Assembly (NCBI RefSeq): GCF_900455735.1
Contig: NZ_UAUI01000011.1
Coordinates: 558,001-622,000 of the forward strand
Length of the DNA: 64,000 bases
Direction of reading: 5' to 3'
Source: Rhodococcus wratislaviensis
GTDB lineage: Bacteria; Actinomycetota; Actinomycetes; Mycobacteriales; Mycobacteriaceae
Positions 16,341 to 25,473 of this stretch are shown piece by piece (the stretch's first letter is position 1; each line of letters begins with the position of its first letter). The notes beneath the pieces are model-generated. The model worked only from the letters and a program-made list of their open reading frames with translations, was not told the DNA's origin and made no database searches. Both the position numbers and the translations under genes were made by a program.

Positions 16341-17078
16341 CTACGCGACGCCGCGGGAAATGCCGCGCGCAGCCGCCCGCACCGCAGGGATCAGGGGCGC
16401 GGGATCCTTCTCCGCCGGAACCACGACCGACACCGCTGCGACCACCTCACCCGTCGACCGCGACACCGGCGCGGCCACGGCCAGCGTCCCGACGTTGAGG
16501 TGTTCGCGGCACGTGACCCAGCCGGTCCGGCGGATGTCGTCGAGGGTGCTGCGCAGGCGATGTTCGGTGGTGATGGTCGACGGCGTGAAGCGTTCCAGGC
16601 CCGCCGCGAGGACCTCGTCGAGCAGGGCTTTGCCGCCGAACGCCAGCAACACGAGACCGCCGCTGGACGCGTGCAGCGGCAGCCTGCCGCCGGCCCTCCC
16701 GACGACGGTCACGGCGCCGCGCGCCGACAGCCGTTCGAGGTAGAGAGCCTCGAGATCTTCCCGGACCACGAGCTGGACGTTCTCGCGCGTCGCCTCGTAC
16801 AGGTCCTCGAGATAGGGCAACGCCACCTGCCGCAATCCGTGAGCGCGGGGCGCGAGCGCACCCAGCTCCCACACCCGCACCCCTATCTCGTAGTGCCCGT
16901 CGTCGACGCGTTCGAGGGCGCCGTTGTCGACCAGCTGACGGCACAGCCGGTGCACCGTCGGCAGCGGCAGTCCGGTGCGCCGGCTCAGCTCCGACTGCGA
17001 CAGCCGCGGACGCTCCGACGTGAACGAACCCAGCACCAGGAAGGCGCGTCCCAGCATGCTGCGATCGTCTTCGGACAT
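16341..17078 (-). CDS. IclR-family regulator (probable PobR-like)
   Basis: 245-aa regulator. N-terminal winged HTH: RLSQSELSRRTGLPLPTVHR at about residues 26-45. The C-terminal IclR effector domain includes RLPLHASSGGLVLLAFG and VAAVSVVVPAE. Start MSEDDRSML chosen for normal length. Adjacent and co-oriented with pobA, so it probably controls 4-hydroxybenzoate oxidation, as IclR-type PobR/PcaR proteins do elsewhere (inference). IclR members in this pathway are often activators. Confidence 0.9.
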   Translation of the reverse strand: MSEDDRSMLGRAFLVLGSFTSERPRLSQSELSRRTGLPLPTVHRLCRQLVDNGALERVDDGHYEIGVRVWELGALAPRAHGLRQVALPYLEDLYEATRENVQLVVREDLEALYLERLSARGAVTVVGRAGGRLPLHASSGGLVLLAFGGKALLDEVLAAGLERFTPSTITTEHRLRSTLDDIRRTGWVTCREHLNVGTLAVAAPVSRSTGEVVAAVSVVVPAEKDPAPLIPAVRAAARGISRGVA

Positions 17079-17094
17079 GCCGCCAGTATCCCGG

Positions 17095-19164
17095 TCACCA
17101 CCAGCGGGTGGCCATGCCGATCTGCCGGTCGAGTTCGGGGACGAGGCTCCGGACGTATGTCGCCGAGAGGTGATGCGAATCGTGATAGACGAGGATGTTT
17201 CCCTGCACCGCACGGCAGATCGCCACGTCACACACGGCGTTCGTGAGGTCGAGCGGATGCACCGACGGCAGGTCGCGGGCCGCGTCGAGCGTGGGGTTGT
17301 CCGGGGCCAGCACATCGTCCCGGGGCATGCCGCAGCTGTCGGCGTCGCCGCCGTCGGCGAGGCAGTCGACGACCGAATACGGGACGCCGTCGTTGTGCAG
17401 CCACGGCGTGTCGCGGATGCCGAGGAACGGCAGCCCGAAATCCGCGAGCCGCGCCCACAGGCCCACGTAGTCTTCGGGCGTGACGTCGCCGGCGCCCTCC
17501 TCGTTGGGACGCGAGGACGTCGAGAACACCCAGTCCGGCCGGTGATCCCGGAGACGGTCGAGGACGTCGCGGGACCAGTCGCCGCAGTCGGGATACGGCT
17601 CGCCGGCGAGCAGCGGGACGTCCGCGACGGTCAGCGGGCACCCCATCTTGAGGTACGTCTCGACCCGGACACCGCGCTGTTGCCCGATGCGATCGAGCGC
17701 GGGCACCCAGTGCTCGGCGTGAGAACTGCCCACCACGGCGATCGTCCGCTCCGCGCTGAGGTCGCCGTACACGCAGGTGACGACGTCGCGGGTGGTCAGG
17801 TCGGAGATGCAGCCGTCGAGGGTCGGCTGCGGAAGATCTCCCGACGCCTCGAGCAGGGTGGGTCGCATGTCCGTGCGCGGCGCGAATGCGCCGTCGGTCA
17901 GCGACGCCGCGCCCGGGTACAGCCACGGGTCCAGCTCACCGACCCGGGCGGTCGTCTCGGGGTTGCGGACCAGATACACGTGCCAGCCGGACGCGGTTCC
18001 CACCACGGCGACGCCGAGGATCGCGACCAGCGCGGTCAGCAACCGCCGCGGACGGGCCGACCCCGTCTGGAACCGCACTTCGATCAGCCGCTGGGTGAGC
18101 CACGCCAGCACCAGCGACACGAGGATCACCGCGAGTCCACCGAGCGCGCCGACCGCGGGCCGCTCGCGCCACGTGAGGTAGAAGATGAGGATCGGCCAGT
18201 GCCACAGGTACAGCGAATAGGCCAGGCCACCGAGTTCGACGAACGGCCGCGACGCCATCATCGTCACGATCCCCGGTTGCTCGGAGGGGCCGACGCCCGC
18301 GAGGATCAGCGCCACCGCCGCACCGACCGGAATCAGGGCCGCCGGACCGGGGAACAAGGCGGCGCCGTCGACGAGGAACCCGCACCCGAGGACCACGGCG
18401 AACCCCGACACCGCGAGGACGGTGCGCCACCACCGAGACAGCGCGACGCGGTGCACGACGAGCGCGAGCAGCGCACCCGCGAGCAGCTCCCACAGTCGCG
18501 CGAACGTGTCGAAATACGCCCACGACTGCCGGTCCTGCGACAGCACCGCGGCATAGACGAACGACGCCACGAACCCCGCACCGAGCACGCCGCCGAGGAG
18601 GGGTCGCACGAGACCGATCCGGCGGCGGCACGTCCAGGCCACACCCGCGACGACCGCGAGCGCGAGCACGTAGAACTGCCCCTGCACGGACATCGACCAC
18701 AGGTGCTGCAGCGGACTGACCGACGCGTCGGCGGCGGCGTAATCGGACGCGGTCCGGGCCAGCTGCCAGTTCTGCACGTACAGCAGTGAGGCGAGGAGTT
18801 GGTCCGCGATCCCCGACCACTGCGTGAACGGCCGCTGGATCACGGTCGCGACCGCGGTCGCGGCCGACACCACCACCAGCGCGGGCAGCAGGCGGCGGGC
18901 GGTGCGCCGCAGGACTGCGGGGACCGACGGACCCGAGCCCGCAGACGCGCGTCGCACGAGCATGCCGGTGAAGAAGAATCCCGAGAGCACCAGGAAGATG
19001 TCGACGCCGCCGGACACCCGGCCGAACCACACGTGATAGACCACGACCAGCGCGATCGCGATTCCGCGCAGACCGTCGAGGTCGTACCGGTAACCGCTCG
19101 CAGCCGACGGTGGCGTCGCGGCGTGGCTCGGACGGCTCGCGGCCACCTGGGGGTTGGGTCTCAC
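17095..19164 (-). CDS. OafA/YrhL-like acyltransferase with SGNH domain
   Basis: 689-aa protein with an N-terminal acyltransferase-3 membrane domain (residues ~25-370, about ten helices; YRYDLDGLRGIAIALVVVYH and SGGVDIFLVLSGFFFTG) and a C-terminal extracytoplasmic SGNH hydrolase-like domain. In the latter VVGSSHAEHW carries the serine block and HDSHHLS the Asp-His block. Such fusions O-acetylate cell-surface glycans or other envelope polymers. It is 16 nt upstream of the IclR gene on the same strand but functionally unrelated. Acceptor unknown. Confidence 0.9.
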   Translation of the reverse strand: MRPNPQVAASRPSHAATPPSAASGYRYDLDGLRGIAIALVVVYHVWFGRVSGGVDIFLVLSGFFFTGMLVRRASAGSGPSVPAVLRRTARRLLPALVVVSAATAVATVIQRPFTQWSGIADQLLASLLYVQNWQLARTASDYAAADASVSPLQHLWSMSVQGQFYVLALAVVAGVAWTCRRRIGLVRPLLGGVLGAGFVASFVYAAVLSQDRQSWAYFDTFARLWELLAGALLALVVHRVALSRWWRTVLAVSGFAVVLGCGFLVDGAALFPGPAALIPVGAAVALILAGVGPSEQPGIVTMMASRPFVELGGLAYSLYLWHWPILIFYLTWRERPAVGALGGLAVILVSLVLAWLTQRLIEVRFQTGSARPRRLLTALVAILGVAVVGTASGWHVYLVRNPETTARVGELDPWLYPGAASLTDGAFAPRTDMRPTLLEASGDLPQPTLDGCISDLTTRDVVTCVYGDLSAERTIAVVGSSHAEHWVPALDRIGQQRGVRVETYLKMGCPLTVADVPLLAGEPYPDCGDWSRDVLDRLRDHRPDWVFSTSSRPNEEGAGDVTPEDYVGLWARLADFGLPFLGIRDTPWLHNDGVPYSVVDCLADGGDADSCGMPRDDVLAPDNPTLDAARDLPSVHPLDLTNAVCDVAICRAVQGNILVYHDSHHLSATYVRSLVPELDRQIGMATRWW

Positions 19165-19439
19165 AGTCCGTCCTGGCTCATCAACTCGGTACCCGATCGA
19201 TTATCCACACAGGGTTTACCAGTTCTTGACCAACCCGAGCGCGGCCGAATGTCACAGCGGTCTGCATGGACGGCACCGAGGTGACATTGGGCGAGCGCCC
19301 AGGAGCGGCGGATCGCCTGGGTGTGGAGTAGCCGATGTTTGACAGGCAACTATGGCGCGCCACACAATAAGTGCGCGTATAGAACTAGGGTTCGCATTGC
19401 GAACGTCCGCGCACATCACCGTCGAACGTCGAGGACACC
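19165..19439. other. intergenic region between acyltransferase and MFS gene
   Basis: 275 bp between divergent genes. It contains a possible plus-strand promoter, TTGACA (19339-19344), 18-bp spacer, CACAAT (19363-19368), and the perfect palindrome GTTCGCATTGCGAAC (19390-19404) about 35 bp before the transporter start. Nothing else stands out. Confidence 0.5.
19390..19404. promoter_or_regulatory. putative operator upstream of aromatic-acid transporter
   Basis: GTTCGCATTGCGAAC is a perfect 7+1+7 inverted repeat downstream of the candidate promoter. The regulator is not known; its sequence differs from the TTTCACTGAGTGAAA site near pobA. Confidence 0.5.
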
Positions 19440-20717
19440 ATGACCACTTCCCAACGAAGCGCCGCCCGCGCCTCCACCGCCCTCTGGGTCGCGCCCCTCT
19501 GCTGGGTAGCCGTGCTGCTCGACGGCTTCGACCTGGTCGTCCTCGGCGCCGTCATCCCTTCCCTCCTCGACTACGAGGACTGGGGTCTGACCACGGGAAC
19601 GATCACGTTCATCTCGACATTCGGCCTGGTCGGCATGACGATCGGCGCGCTGGTCATCGGCACGCTCACCGACGTCGTCGGACGCAGGCGTGCACTCCTG
19701 TTCGCCGTTGCGGCGTTCTCCATTCTCACGCTTCTCTGCGCGGTGGCACCCAACCCGTTCTTCTTCGGACTGTTCCGCTTCCTTGCGGGGGTCGGGCTCG
19801 GCGGCGCACTACCGACGGCGCTGGCCCTGGTCAACGAGTTCTCGAAGAGGCAGGGCGGCGGCTCCGCGTCGACGCTGCTGATGACCGGCTACCACGTGGG
19901 TGCCGTCGCGACCGCTGCGCTGGCGATCGTCCTGATCGAACCGTTCGGCTGGCGTTCGATGTTCGTCGTCGGCGCCCTGCCCGCCGTGGTCCTGATTCCG
20001 CTGATGCTGCGGTACCTCCCCGAGTCCCCGTCGTACCTGCTGGCGCACGGCAAGCGCGCCGAAGCCGAGGCCATCGCGAAGCAGTACGGCCTGGAACTGG
20101 AGGCGGCACCGGCCGCCGACGCTCCCGTCGCGGCCTCGGCCAACCCGGTGCGCGCCCTGTTCTCGCGCCCGTTCCTGCGCAACAGCATCGCCATCTGGGT
20201 CACCTCGTTCATGGGACTGCTCCTCGTTTACGGTCTCAACACGTGGCTGCCGACGATCATGCGCGAGGCGGGCTACGACCTCGGCGCGTCACTGACGTTC
20301 CTGCTGATCCTCAACGCCGGCGCTGTGGTGGGACTGCTGATCGCGGGCGGCGTCGCCAACAAGATCGGCCCGCGCACGGCGGCCATCATCTGGTTCGCGG
20401 GCGCCGCGGTGTTCCTCGCCCTGCTCAGCGTCAAGGTGTCGTTCGGCATCTACGCGCTGGTGTTCCTCGCCGGCTGCTTCGTGTTCAGCGCACAGGTCCT
20501 CGTCTACGCGTTCACGAGCGCCAACCACCCGCCGCAGATCCGTGCGACCGCTCTCGGCTGGTCGGCCGGTGTGGGCCGGGTGGGCGCGATCTGCGGACCG
20601 ATCCTCGGCGGCGTCCTGCTCGGTGCGGGCTATGCGGTCCCGTGGGGCTTCTACGCATTCGCCCTGGTCGGGCTGCTCGGAGCGATCGCCATCTCGTCCA
20701 CCCGGACGGTGCACTGA
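19440..20717 (+). CDS. MFS transporter, aromatic acid:H+ symporter type
   Basis: 425-aa major facilitator protein with 12 helices. The AAHS-type signature LLDGFDLVVLGAVIP lies in helix 1 and GTLTDVVGRRRALL in the 2-3 loop, as in PcaK, BenK and MhpT. This family imports 4-hydroxybenzoate, protocatechuate and related acids with protons. The nearby pobA makes 4-hydroxybenzoate or a related acid the likely cargo (inference). It is expressed from its own promoter with a palindromic operator. Confidence 0.9.
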   Translation: MTTSQRSAARASTALWVAPLCWVAVLLDGFDLVVLGAVIPSLLDYEDWGLTTGTITFISTFGLVGMTIGALVIGTLTDVVGRRRALLFAVAAFSILTLLCAVAPNPFFFGLFRFLAGVGLGGALPTALALVNEFSKRQGGGSASTLLMTGYHVGAVATAALAIVLIEPFGWRSMFVVGALPAVVLIPLMLRYLPESPSYLLAHGKRAEAEAIAKQYGLELEAAPAADAPVAASANPVRALFSRPFLRNSIAIWVTSFMGLLLVYGLNTWLPTIMREAGYDLGASLTFLLILNAGAVVGLLIAGGVANKIGPRTAAIIWFAGAAVFLALLSVKVSFGIYALVFLAGCFVFSAQVLVYAFTSANHPPQIRATALGWSAGVGRVGAICGPILGGVLLGAGYAVPWGFYAFALVGLLGAIAISSTRTVH

Positions 20718-20808
20718 ACTCCTGACAGCCGTCCGATGAGTTTCGGGCATGGGCGCGGTCTATATCGGCGAGGATGAATCGACGAGGACCTGCGAGAGGA
20801 ACTGCGCC

Positions 20809-21285
20809 ATGAAACCCATCACTCCCTGCCTCTGGTTCGACACCCAAGGCGAAGAGGCCGCGAAGTTCTACACGTCCCTGTTTCCGAATTCGCGGATCAC
20901 GGAGGTCACCCACTACGGTCCGAACACTCCCGGTCCGGAGGGGGCAGTGTTGACGGTGTCGTTCGAGATCAACGGGCAGCCGTTCATCGCGCTCAACGGG
21001 GGCCCGCAGTTCACGTTCGACGAGGCCATCTCATTCGAGATCCTGTGCAAGGATCAGGCGGAAGTGGACCGGTATTGGGACGCCCTCACCGGCGACGGCG
21101 GTGAGGAAAGCCAATGCGGTTGGGTCAAGGACCGTTTCGGCGTCTCCTGGCAAGTGGTGCCCGAGCGGCTGTACGAACTCATGCGCGACCCGGACACCGA
21201 GAAGGCGCAGCGCGCGATGCAGGCCATGCTGAAGATGCGCAAACTCGACGTCGCCGAACTCGAGAAGGCGTTCGAGCAGGCGTGA
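20809..21285 (+). CDS. PhnB-like VOC protein
   Basis: 158-aa protein of the PhnB/3-demethylubiquinone-methyltransferase-like VOC group: TPCLWFDTQGEEAAKFYTSL, FPNSRITEVTHYG, CGWVKDRFGVSWQVVP. Despite the family label these proteins are not known to be methyltransferases; activity is unassigned. The ATG at 20809 has GAGAGGA upstream. The next VOC gene follows within 27 nt, so they are co-transcribed. Confidence 0.88.
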   Translation: MKPITPCLWFDTQGEEAAKFYTSLFPNSRITEVTHYGPNTPGPEGAVLTVSFEINGQPFIALNGGPQFTFDEAISFEILCKDQAEVDRYWDALTGDGGEESQCGWVKDRFGVSWQVVPERLYELMRDPDTEKAQRAMQAMLKMRKLDVAELEKAFEQA

Positions 21286-21311
21286 CGCCTGCCGACGAGA
21301 AGGTGGACGGC

Positions 21312-21704
21312 ATGAGCTCGGACGGCAAGACCCACATCAACGGGGTGCACACCGTGGCGGTCCCCGTCACCGATCAGGATCGGGCGCTCGAATTCTATGT
21401 GGGCGCACTCGGTTTCGAACGCCGCATGGATGCGGAGTTCAGCCCCGGACAGCGGTGGGTGGAGGTGGCGCCACCGGGATCGGCAACGTCGATCGCGCTC
21501 GTGCCGACCCGTGACGGCGTCCCCGCGGGCGTCGAGACGGGTATCCGCCTCACCACCTCGGACGCTGACGCCGACCATGCGACGCTGTCGGCGAACGGCG
21601 TCGACGTGGACGCGGAGGTCCTGCGGATGGGCGACTACGTGCCGCCGATGTTCTACTTCCGAGACCCGGACGGCAACAAGCTCGTCATCGTCGAAGTGGG
21701 GTGA
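21312..21704 (+). CDS. VOC-family (glyoxalase-like) protein
   Basis: 130-aa single glyoxalase/bleomycin-resistance-fold protein: THINGVHTVAVPVTDQDRAL, EFYVGALGFERRMD, MFYFRDPDGNKLVIVEVG with the last metal-ligand Glu. ATG 21312 follows AAGGTGG; a GTG overlapping the previous stop (21282) is the alternative start. Its last 20 nt overlap the convergent aztA gene. Function unknown. Confidence 0.88.
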   Translation: MSSDGKTHINGVHTVAVPVTDQDRALEFYVGALGFERRMDAEFSPGQRWVEVAPPGSATSIALVPTRDGVPAGVETGIRLTTSDADADHATLSANGVDVDAEVLRMGDYVPPMFYFRDPDGNKLVIVEVG

Positions 21705-22320
21705 GCTGCACCCCCGACGACAGGGCCAGCACCTGGTCGGCGCGTTCCGCGTCGCGGGATTCGTGCGTGGCCACGACGACGATCGCACCCCGCGCGGCCT
21801 CTTCGGAGACGACGTTTCCGATCACCGCGCGGGCTTCGGCGTCGAGACCGGTGGTGGGCTCGTCGAGGAGCAGTAAGTCGCCGCGTTGCACGAGCGCCTG
21901 CGCGAGCAGGGCGCGTTGACGCTGCCCGCCCGACAGGGTGCCGATCCGCCGCCGGCCGAGGTCCGCGAGACCGAGCCTGTCCAGCGCCGTATCGACGGCG
22001 GCACGGTCGCCGGGAGTGAGCCGTCGCCACAATCCGCGTCGGTTCCAGGCTCCCATGGCCGCCACCTCGCGCACGCTCAGCGGGAGCTGATCGCTCACCG
22101 CATTGCGTTGCGGCACATATGCCGTGCCCAGCCCCTTCGTGCCGTCGATCCGTCCCGCCGTCGGTCGCGCGATGCCGGCCAGGCACTGCAGGAGCGTCGA
22201 CTTCCCCGAACCGTTGTGCCCCACGACGGCCGTGACGGTGCCCGGTGCGAGCCGCACGCTCACACCGTTCAACGCCGTGGTCGGGCCGTACCGGACCGCG
22301 ATTTCGCTTACGACAATCAT
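21685..22320 (-). CDS. aztA: zinc ABC transporter ATP-binding protein
   Basis: 211-aa ABC ATPase: Walker A GHNGSGKST, signature LSGGQRQRAL, Walker B LLLLDEPTTG, H-loop ATHES. It lies divergent from a matching permease gene (18-bp gap) that is followed by AztD- and AztC-type zinc-binding proteins, which identifies an Azt-type high-affinity zinc importer. The start codon itself falls in a Zur-box-like palindrome and a TAATCT box sits 7 nt before it, suggesting a leaderless mRNA shut off by zinc (inference). The 3' end overlaps the VOC gene by 20 nt. Confidence 0.9.
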   Translation of the reverse strand: MIVVSEIAVRYGPTTALNGVSVRLAPGTVTAVVGHNGSGKSTLLQCLAGIARPTAGRIDGTKGLGTAYVPQRNAVSDQLPLSVREVAAMGAWNRRGLWRRLTPGDRAAVDTALDRLGLADLGRRRIGTLSGGQRQRALLAQALVQRGDLLLLDEPTTGLDAEARAVIGNVVSEEAARGAIVVVATHESRDAERADQVLALSSGVQLTPLRR

Positions 22321-22326
22321 TATCGT
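22310..22326. promoter_or_regulatory. Zur-box-like palindrome between aztA and aztB
   Basis: ACGACAATCATTATCGT is a near-perfect 17-bp palindrome (two arm mismatches) with the AAT-C-ATT centre typical of zinc-uptake regulator boxes. It overlaps the aztA start and lies 13 nt before aztB, so one repressor could block both transcripts. Confidence 0.6.
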
Positions 22327-22338
22327 TAGATTAGCAGA

Positions 22339-23193
22339 GTGCAGTGGCTACTCGACCCCCTGATGGTGTCCTTCGTCCGGCGCGCGCTCTTCGCGGGAAT
22401 GCTGGTGTCCGTCCTCTGCGGCCTGGTGGGCACGTGGGTCGTGTTGCGCGGCATGGCCTTCATGAGCGAGGCCATCTCACACGGGATGCTGCCCGGGGTG
22501 GCCGTCGCCTATCTCGCCGGCGCGAACCTCCTCGTCGGCGCGGCCGCGAGTGCGGTCGTCATGATCCTCGGCGTCGCCTGGGTGTCGAAGAATTCGCGCC
22601 TGTCCGAGGACACCGGGATCGGCCTGCTGTTCGTCGGCATGCTCGCGCTGGGTGTCGTGATCGTCTCGCGTGCACGGTCGTTCGCGGTCGATCTCACCGC
22701 CTTCCTGTTCGGTGACGTCCTGTCGGCGACGCGGGAAGACCTGATCTGGCTCGCGGCGGCGGCCGCGGTCGCCGGGATCGTCTCGGTGATCGCGTACCGC
22801 CCCTTCGTCGCCCTCGTCTTCGACGAACGCAAGGCCCACACCCTGGGTCTGCAGCCTCGGTGGGCGCACCTCGCGCTCCTCGCACTGGTGGTCCTCGCAG
22901 TGGTCGCCTCGTTCCGCATCGTCGGCACCCTGCTCGTGTTCGGCCTCCTCGTCGCCCCGTCCGCCACCGCAGCGCTGTTCGGCAGGTCGATCGGCGCGAC
23001 GATGGCGATTGCCGTGCTCCTCGGCTGGTCCGCCACCTTCGCCGGGCTGATCGTGTCGTGGAATGCCGACACCGCCGCGGGCGCGACGATCGCCGGAATC
23101 GCCGTGCTCCAGTTCTTCGTCGCGGCCCTGGCCCGGTCGGCGGCGCGACGACTTCGGCCTGCCCTCTTGCCGACCCCGATACCCGTTCGATAG
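22339..23193 (+). CDS. aztB: zinc ABC transporter permease
   Basis: 284-aa ABC-3 family permease with about eight helices. The family-typical segment LRGMAFMSEAISHGMLPGVA follows helix 1, and RIVGTLLVFGLLVAPSATA is the coupling region. It is the membrane channel for Zn(II) (or Mn) partnered with the divergent ATPase and the downstream solute-binding protein. The GTG start is 6-7 nt after a TAGATT box, again compatible with a leaderless transcript. Confidence 0.92.
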   Translation: MQWLLDPLMVSFVRRALFAGMLVSVLCGLVGTWVVLRGMAFMSEAISHGMLPGVAVAYLAGANLLVGAAASAVVMILGVAWVSKNSRLSEDTGIGLLFVGMLALGVVIVSRARSFAVDLTAFLFGDVLSATREDLIWLAAAAAVAGIVSVIAYRPFVALVFDERKAHTLGLQPRWAHLALLALVVLAVVASFRIVGTLLVFGLLVAPSATAALFGRSIGATMAIAVLLGWSATFAGLIVSWNADTAAGATIAGIAVLQFFVAALARSAARRLRPALLPTPIPVR

Positions 23194-23206
23194 ATGGAGA
23201 CCCTCA

Positions 23207-24481
23207 ATGCCGAACACGACCCTCGCCCGCGCAGCAATTGCCGCGGTCGCCGCGCTGACCCTCGGCGGCTGCGCATCTCCACAGGAGGAGGCCGCGTCCC
23301 CCGACAGCCGGAGCCAACCGGGTAGCGACCTTGCCGCCGAGGCCGGATCCACCGAGATCGAGGGGCCCGAACCCCGGCTCGTCGTGTCGGATGCCGATTC
23401 CGGCCGCGTGGACGTGCTCGACCTTGCGACCGCCGAGACTCTCCATTCGTTCGAGTTCGACAACCCGGCGCGGGTGACGACGGTGAAGGACCGCTACGCG
23501 TTCGCCGTGGACGGCGCGGGCGGCGCGGTGCATGTGGTGGACGCCGGTTCCTGGACCATCGACCACGGTGACCACACCCACTCGTACACCAAGCCACCGG
23601 TCGAACTCGGCGTCCTCGAGGGCGGCACGCCGGCGCACGTCATCGAAGGTGACGACAAGGTGGCGACGTTTTTCGACGGCGACGGCGTCGCCCGCGTGAT
23701 CGATTTCGCCGCGCTCCGCAAGGACAGCATCGACGTCGGCGCCGTCGTGGACGCCGACGCACCGCACCACGGCGTTGCCCTGCCGATCGCCGACGGTTTC
23801 GTGGTGTCGCACTCGGCCACGAACGGAACCGATTCCCGCCCCGGCACGTTCGAGGTCCACACCGCGGACGGGGAGGTCGAGCATGGCTTCGACACCGCCT
23901 GCCCGAACATGCACGGCACGGCGGTGTCCGACACGGACGCACTGGCCGCGTGCGACGACGGACTGTTCCTCGCGACCACCGCCGCCGGCGCGTGGACGTC
24001 GGAGAAGATTCCGTACCCGGCAGGCATCGGCGCCGCCACCCGACCCATGTCGTTCCGCGGACACGACGGCCTGCCGATCCAGGTCGCCGCCGCCGGACCC
24101 ACCGCCACCAATGACGGGGTGCTGGTCTTCGATGCCCGCACCCGCGGGTGGACGCACGTCCGGACCGCGGATCGCGCGCTGGATGTCGCGCTGTCGGGCG
24201 ACGGCCGCACCGTGTTCGCGGTCCTCGCGGACGGCACCTTCCGCGTGTACGACACGGCGTCCGGCGCGGAGACCGCTTCCTCGCACGTCCTGGCCGCCCC
24301 CTACGACTGGAGCGACGAGTCGGCGACTCCGCCTGCCGTCGTCGTCGGCGGCACCCGCGCGTACGTCTCGGATCCCGCGTCGAAGACGGTGACCGAGATC
24401 GACTTCCGGGACGATGCGCGGGTCGCGCGCACTCTCGATGTCGGGGTCGCCGCGTCCACCCTCGGCGTGGTCGGGCTGTGA
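23207..24481 (+). CDS. aztD: zinc metallochaperone lipoprotein AztD
   Basis: 424-aa secreted beta-propeller protein of the AztD family, which passes zinc to the AztC binding protein. Lipobox LGGC gives Cys22 as the lipid anchor. A His cluster at residues 120-125 (DHGDHTHSY), DAPHHGVALP and CPNMHGTAV are likely metal sites. Repeated blades such as RLVVSDADSGRVDVLDLA run through it. It lies between aztB and aztC: 13 nt after the permease and overlapping aztC by 4 nt. Confidence 0.9.
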   Translation: MPNTTLARAAIAAVAALTLGGCASPQEEAASPDSRSQPGSDLAAEAGSTEIEGPEPRLVVSDADSGRVDVLDLATAETLHSFEFDNPARVTTVKDRYAFAVDGAGGAVHVVDAGSWTIDHGDHTHSYTKPPVELGVLEGGTPAHVIEGDDKVATFFDGDGVARVIDFAALRKDSIDVGAVVDADAPHHGVALPIADGFVVSHSATNGTDSRPGTFEVHTADGEVEHGFDTACPNMHGTAVSDTDALAACDDGLFLATTAAGAWTSEKIPYPAGIGAATRPMSFRGHDGLPIQVAAAGPTATNDGVLVFDARTRGWTHVRTADRALDVALSGDGRTVFAVLADGTFRVYDTASGAETASSHVLAAPYDWSDESATPPAVVVGGTRAYVSDPASKTVTEIDFRDDARVARTLDVGVAASTLGVVGL

Positions 24482-25398
24482 GCGGGATGCGGCGCCTGCT
24501 GCCGGCGGCCCTGCTGGCCGCACTCACGACGCTGTCCGTGACGGCGTGCTCCCCGGGCGCCTCCGACGGACCGGTCGTGGTCGTGACCACGAACATTCTG
24601 GGTGATGTGGTGCAGAACGTCGTCGGCGACCAGGCCGACGTGATGGTGCTGATGCCGAGAGGCGCCGATCCCCATTCGTTCGAGATCTCCGCATCGGACG
24701 CCGCGCGGGTGGAGCGTGCCGACCTGCTCGTCTCGAACGGTCTCGGACTCGAGGAGGGAATCGGCAAAACCGTCGACACCGCACGCTCCGAGGGCGTCCC
24801 GATCCTGCACGTCGGTGAGGCCGTGCGGCCGATCGAGTACCGTTCCGGAAAGTCCACGGGCACCCTGGATCCGCACATCTGGACCGATCCGGACCGGGTA
24901 CGCGAGGCTGTTGCACTGATCCGCGACGCGGTGATCGACCACGTGCCGGAGATCGACGCGGGAGCCGTCCGCACGAACTCGGACGGCTACGCCCGGCAAC
25001 TCGGGGAACTCACCGCCCGGATGACGGACAGATTCGCGACCGTCCCCGCAGATCGGCGAAAGCTGGTGACCAATCATCACGTCTTCGGTTATCTGGCCCA
25101 ACGTTTCGGCTTCGACACCGTGGGGGCGGTGATTCCCAGCGGGACGACCCTGGCGTCGCCCAGCGCGTCGGACCTCTCGGACCTCGCCGCGACGATCACT
25201 GCGGCGCGGGTTCCCGCGATCTTCGTCGACTCCTCCCAGCCCGATCGGCTCGCGCAGGTCTTGGCCTCGGAGGCCGGTGTTCCCGTCGACGTCGTCTCGC
25301 TGTTCACGGAATCGCTGGGCGAGATCGGCTCGGGCGCGGGCACGTACATCGAGATGATGGATTCGAATTCCCTGGCGATCGCGGAGGGGCTGACGTAG
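24478..25398 (+). CDS. aztC: zinc ABC transporter substrate-binding lipoprotein
   Basis: 306-aa cluster-A solute-binding protein. Signal peptide with lipobox VTAC (Cys24). Zinc ligands expected at His66 (GADPHSFE), the LDPHIWTDP His, the TNHHVFGYL His and the FVDSSQ Asp. It lacks a long His-rich loop, in line with AztC rather than ZnuA and with its dependence on AztD for loading. The GTG start overlaps the aztD stop; ATG 24487 is the alternative. Confidence 0.92.
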   Translation: MSGMRRLLPAALLAALTTLSVTACSPGASDGPVVVVTTNILGDVVQNVVGDQADVMVLMPRGADPHSFEISASDAARVERADLLVSNGLGLEEGIGKTVDTARSEGVPILHVGEAVRPIEYRSGKSTGTLDPHIWTDPDRVREAVALIRDAVIDHVPEIDAGAVRTNSDGYARQLGELTARMTDRFATVPADRRKLVTNHHVFGYLAQRFGFDTVGAVIPSGTTLASPSASDLSDLAATITAARVPAIFVDSSQPDRLAQVLASEAGVPVDVVSLFTESLGEIGSGAGTYIEMMDSNSLAIAEGLT

Positions 25399-25429
25399 CG
25401 ACGCATTCACATATGCACATTTCCGACTT

Positions 25430-25444
25430 TGACAACCGTTTGCA
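25430..25444. promoter_or_regulatory. Zur-box-like palindrome upstream of second aztD
   Basis: TGACAACCGTTTGCA has arms TG-N2-AAC and GTT-N2-CA around a central C, similar in form to the TGAAAACGGTTTTCA-like actinobacterial Zur sites. It lies 30 bp before the second AztD-like gene, which may thus have its own zinc-responsive promoter. Confidence 0.4.
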
Positions 25445-25473
25445 ATAAGAGTTAATTCTCCTGAGTGACCCTT

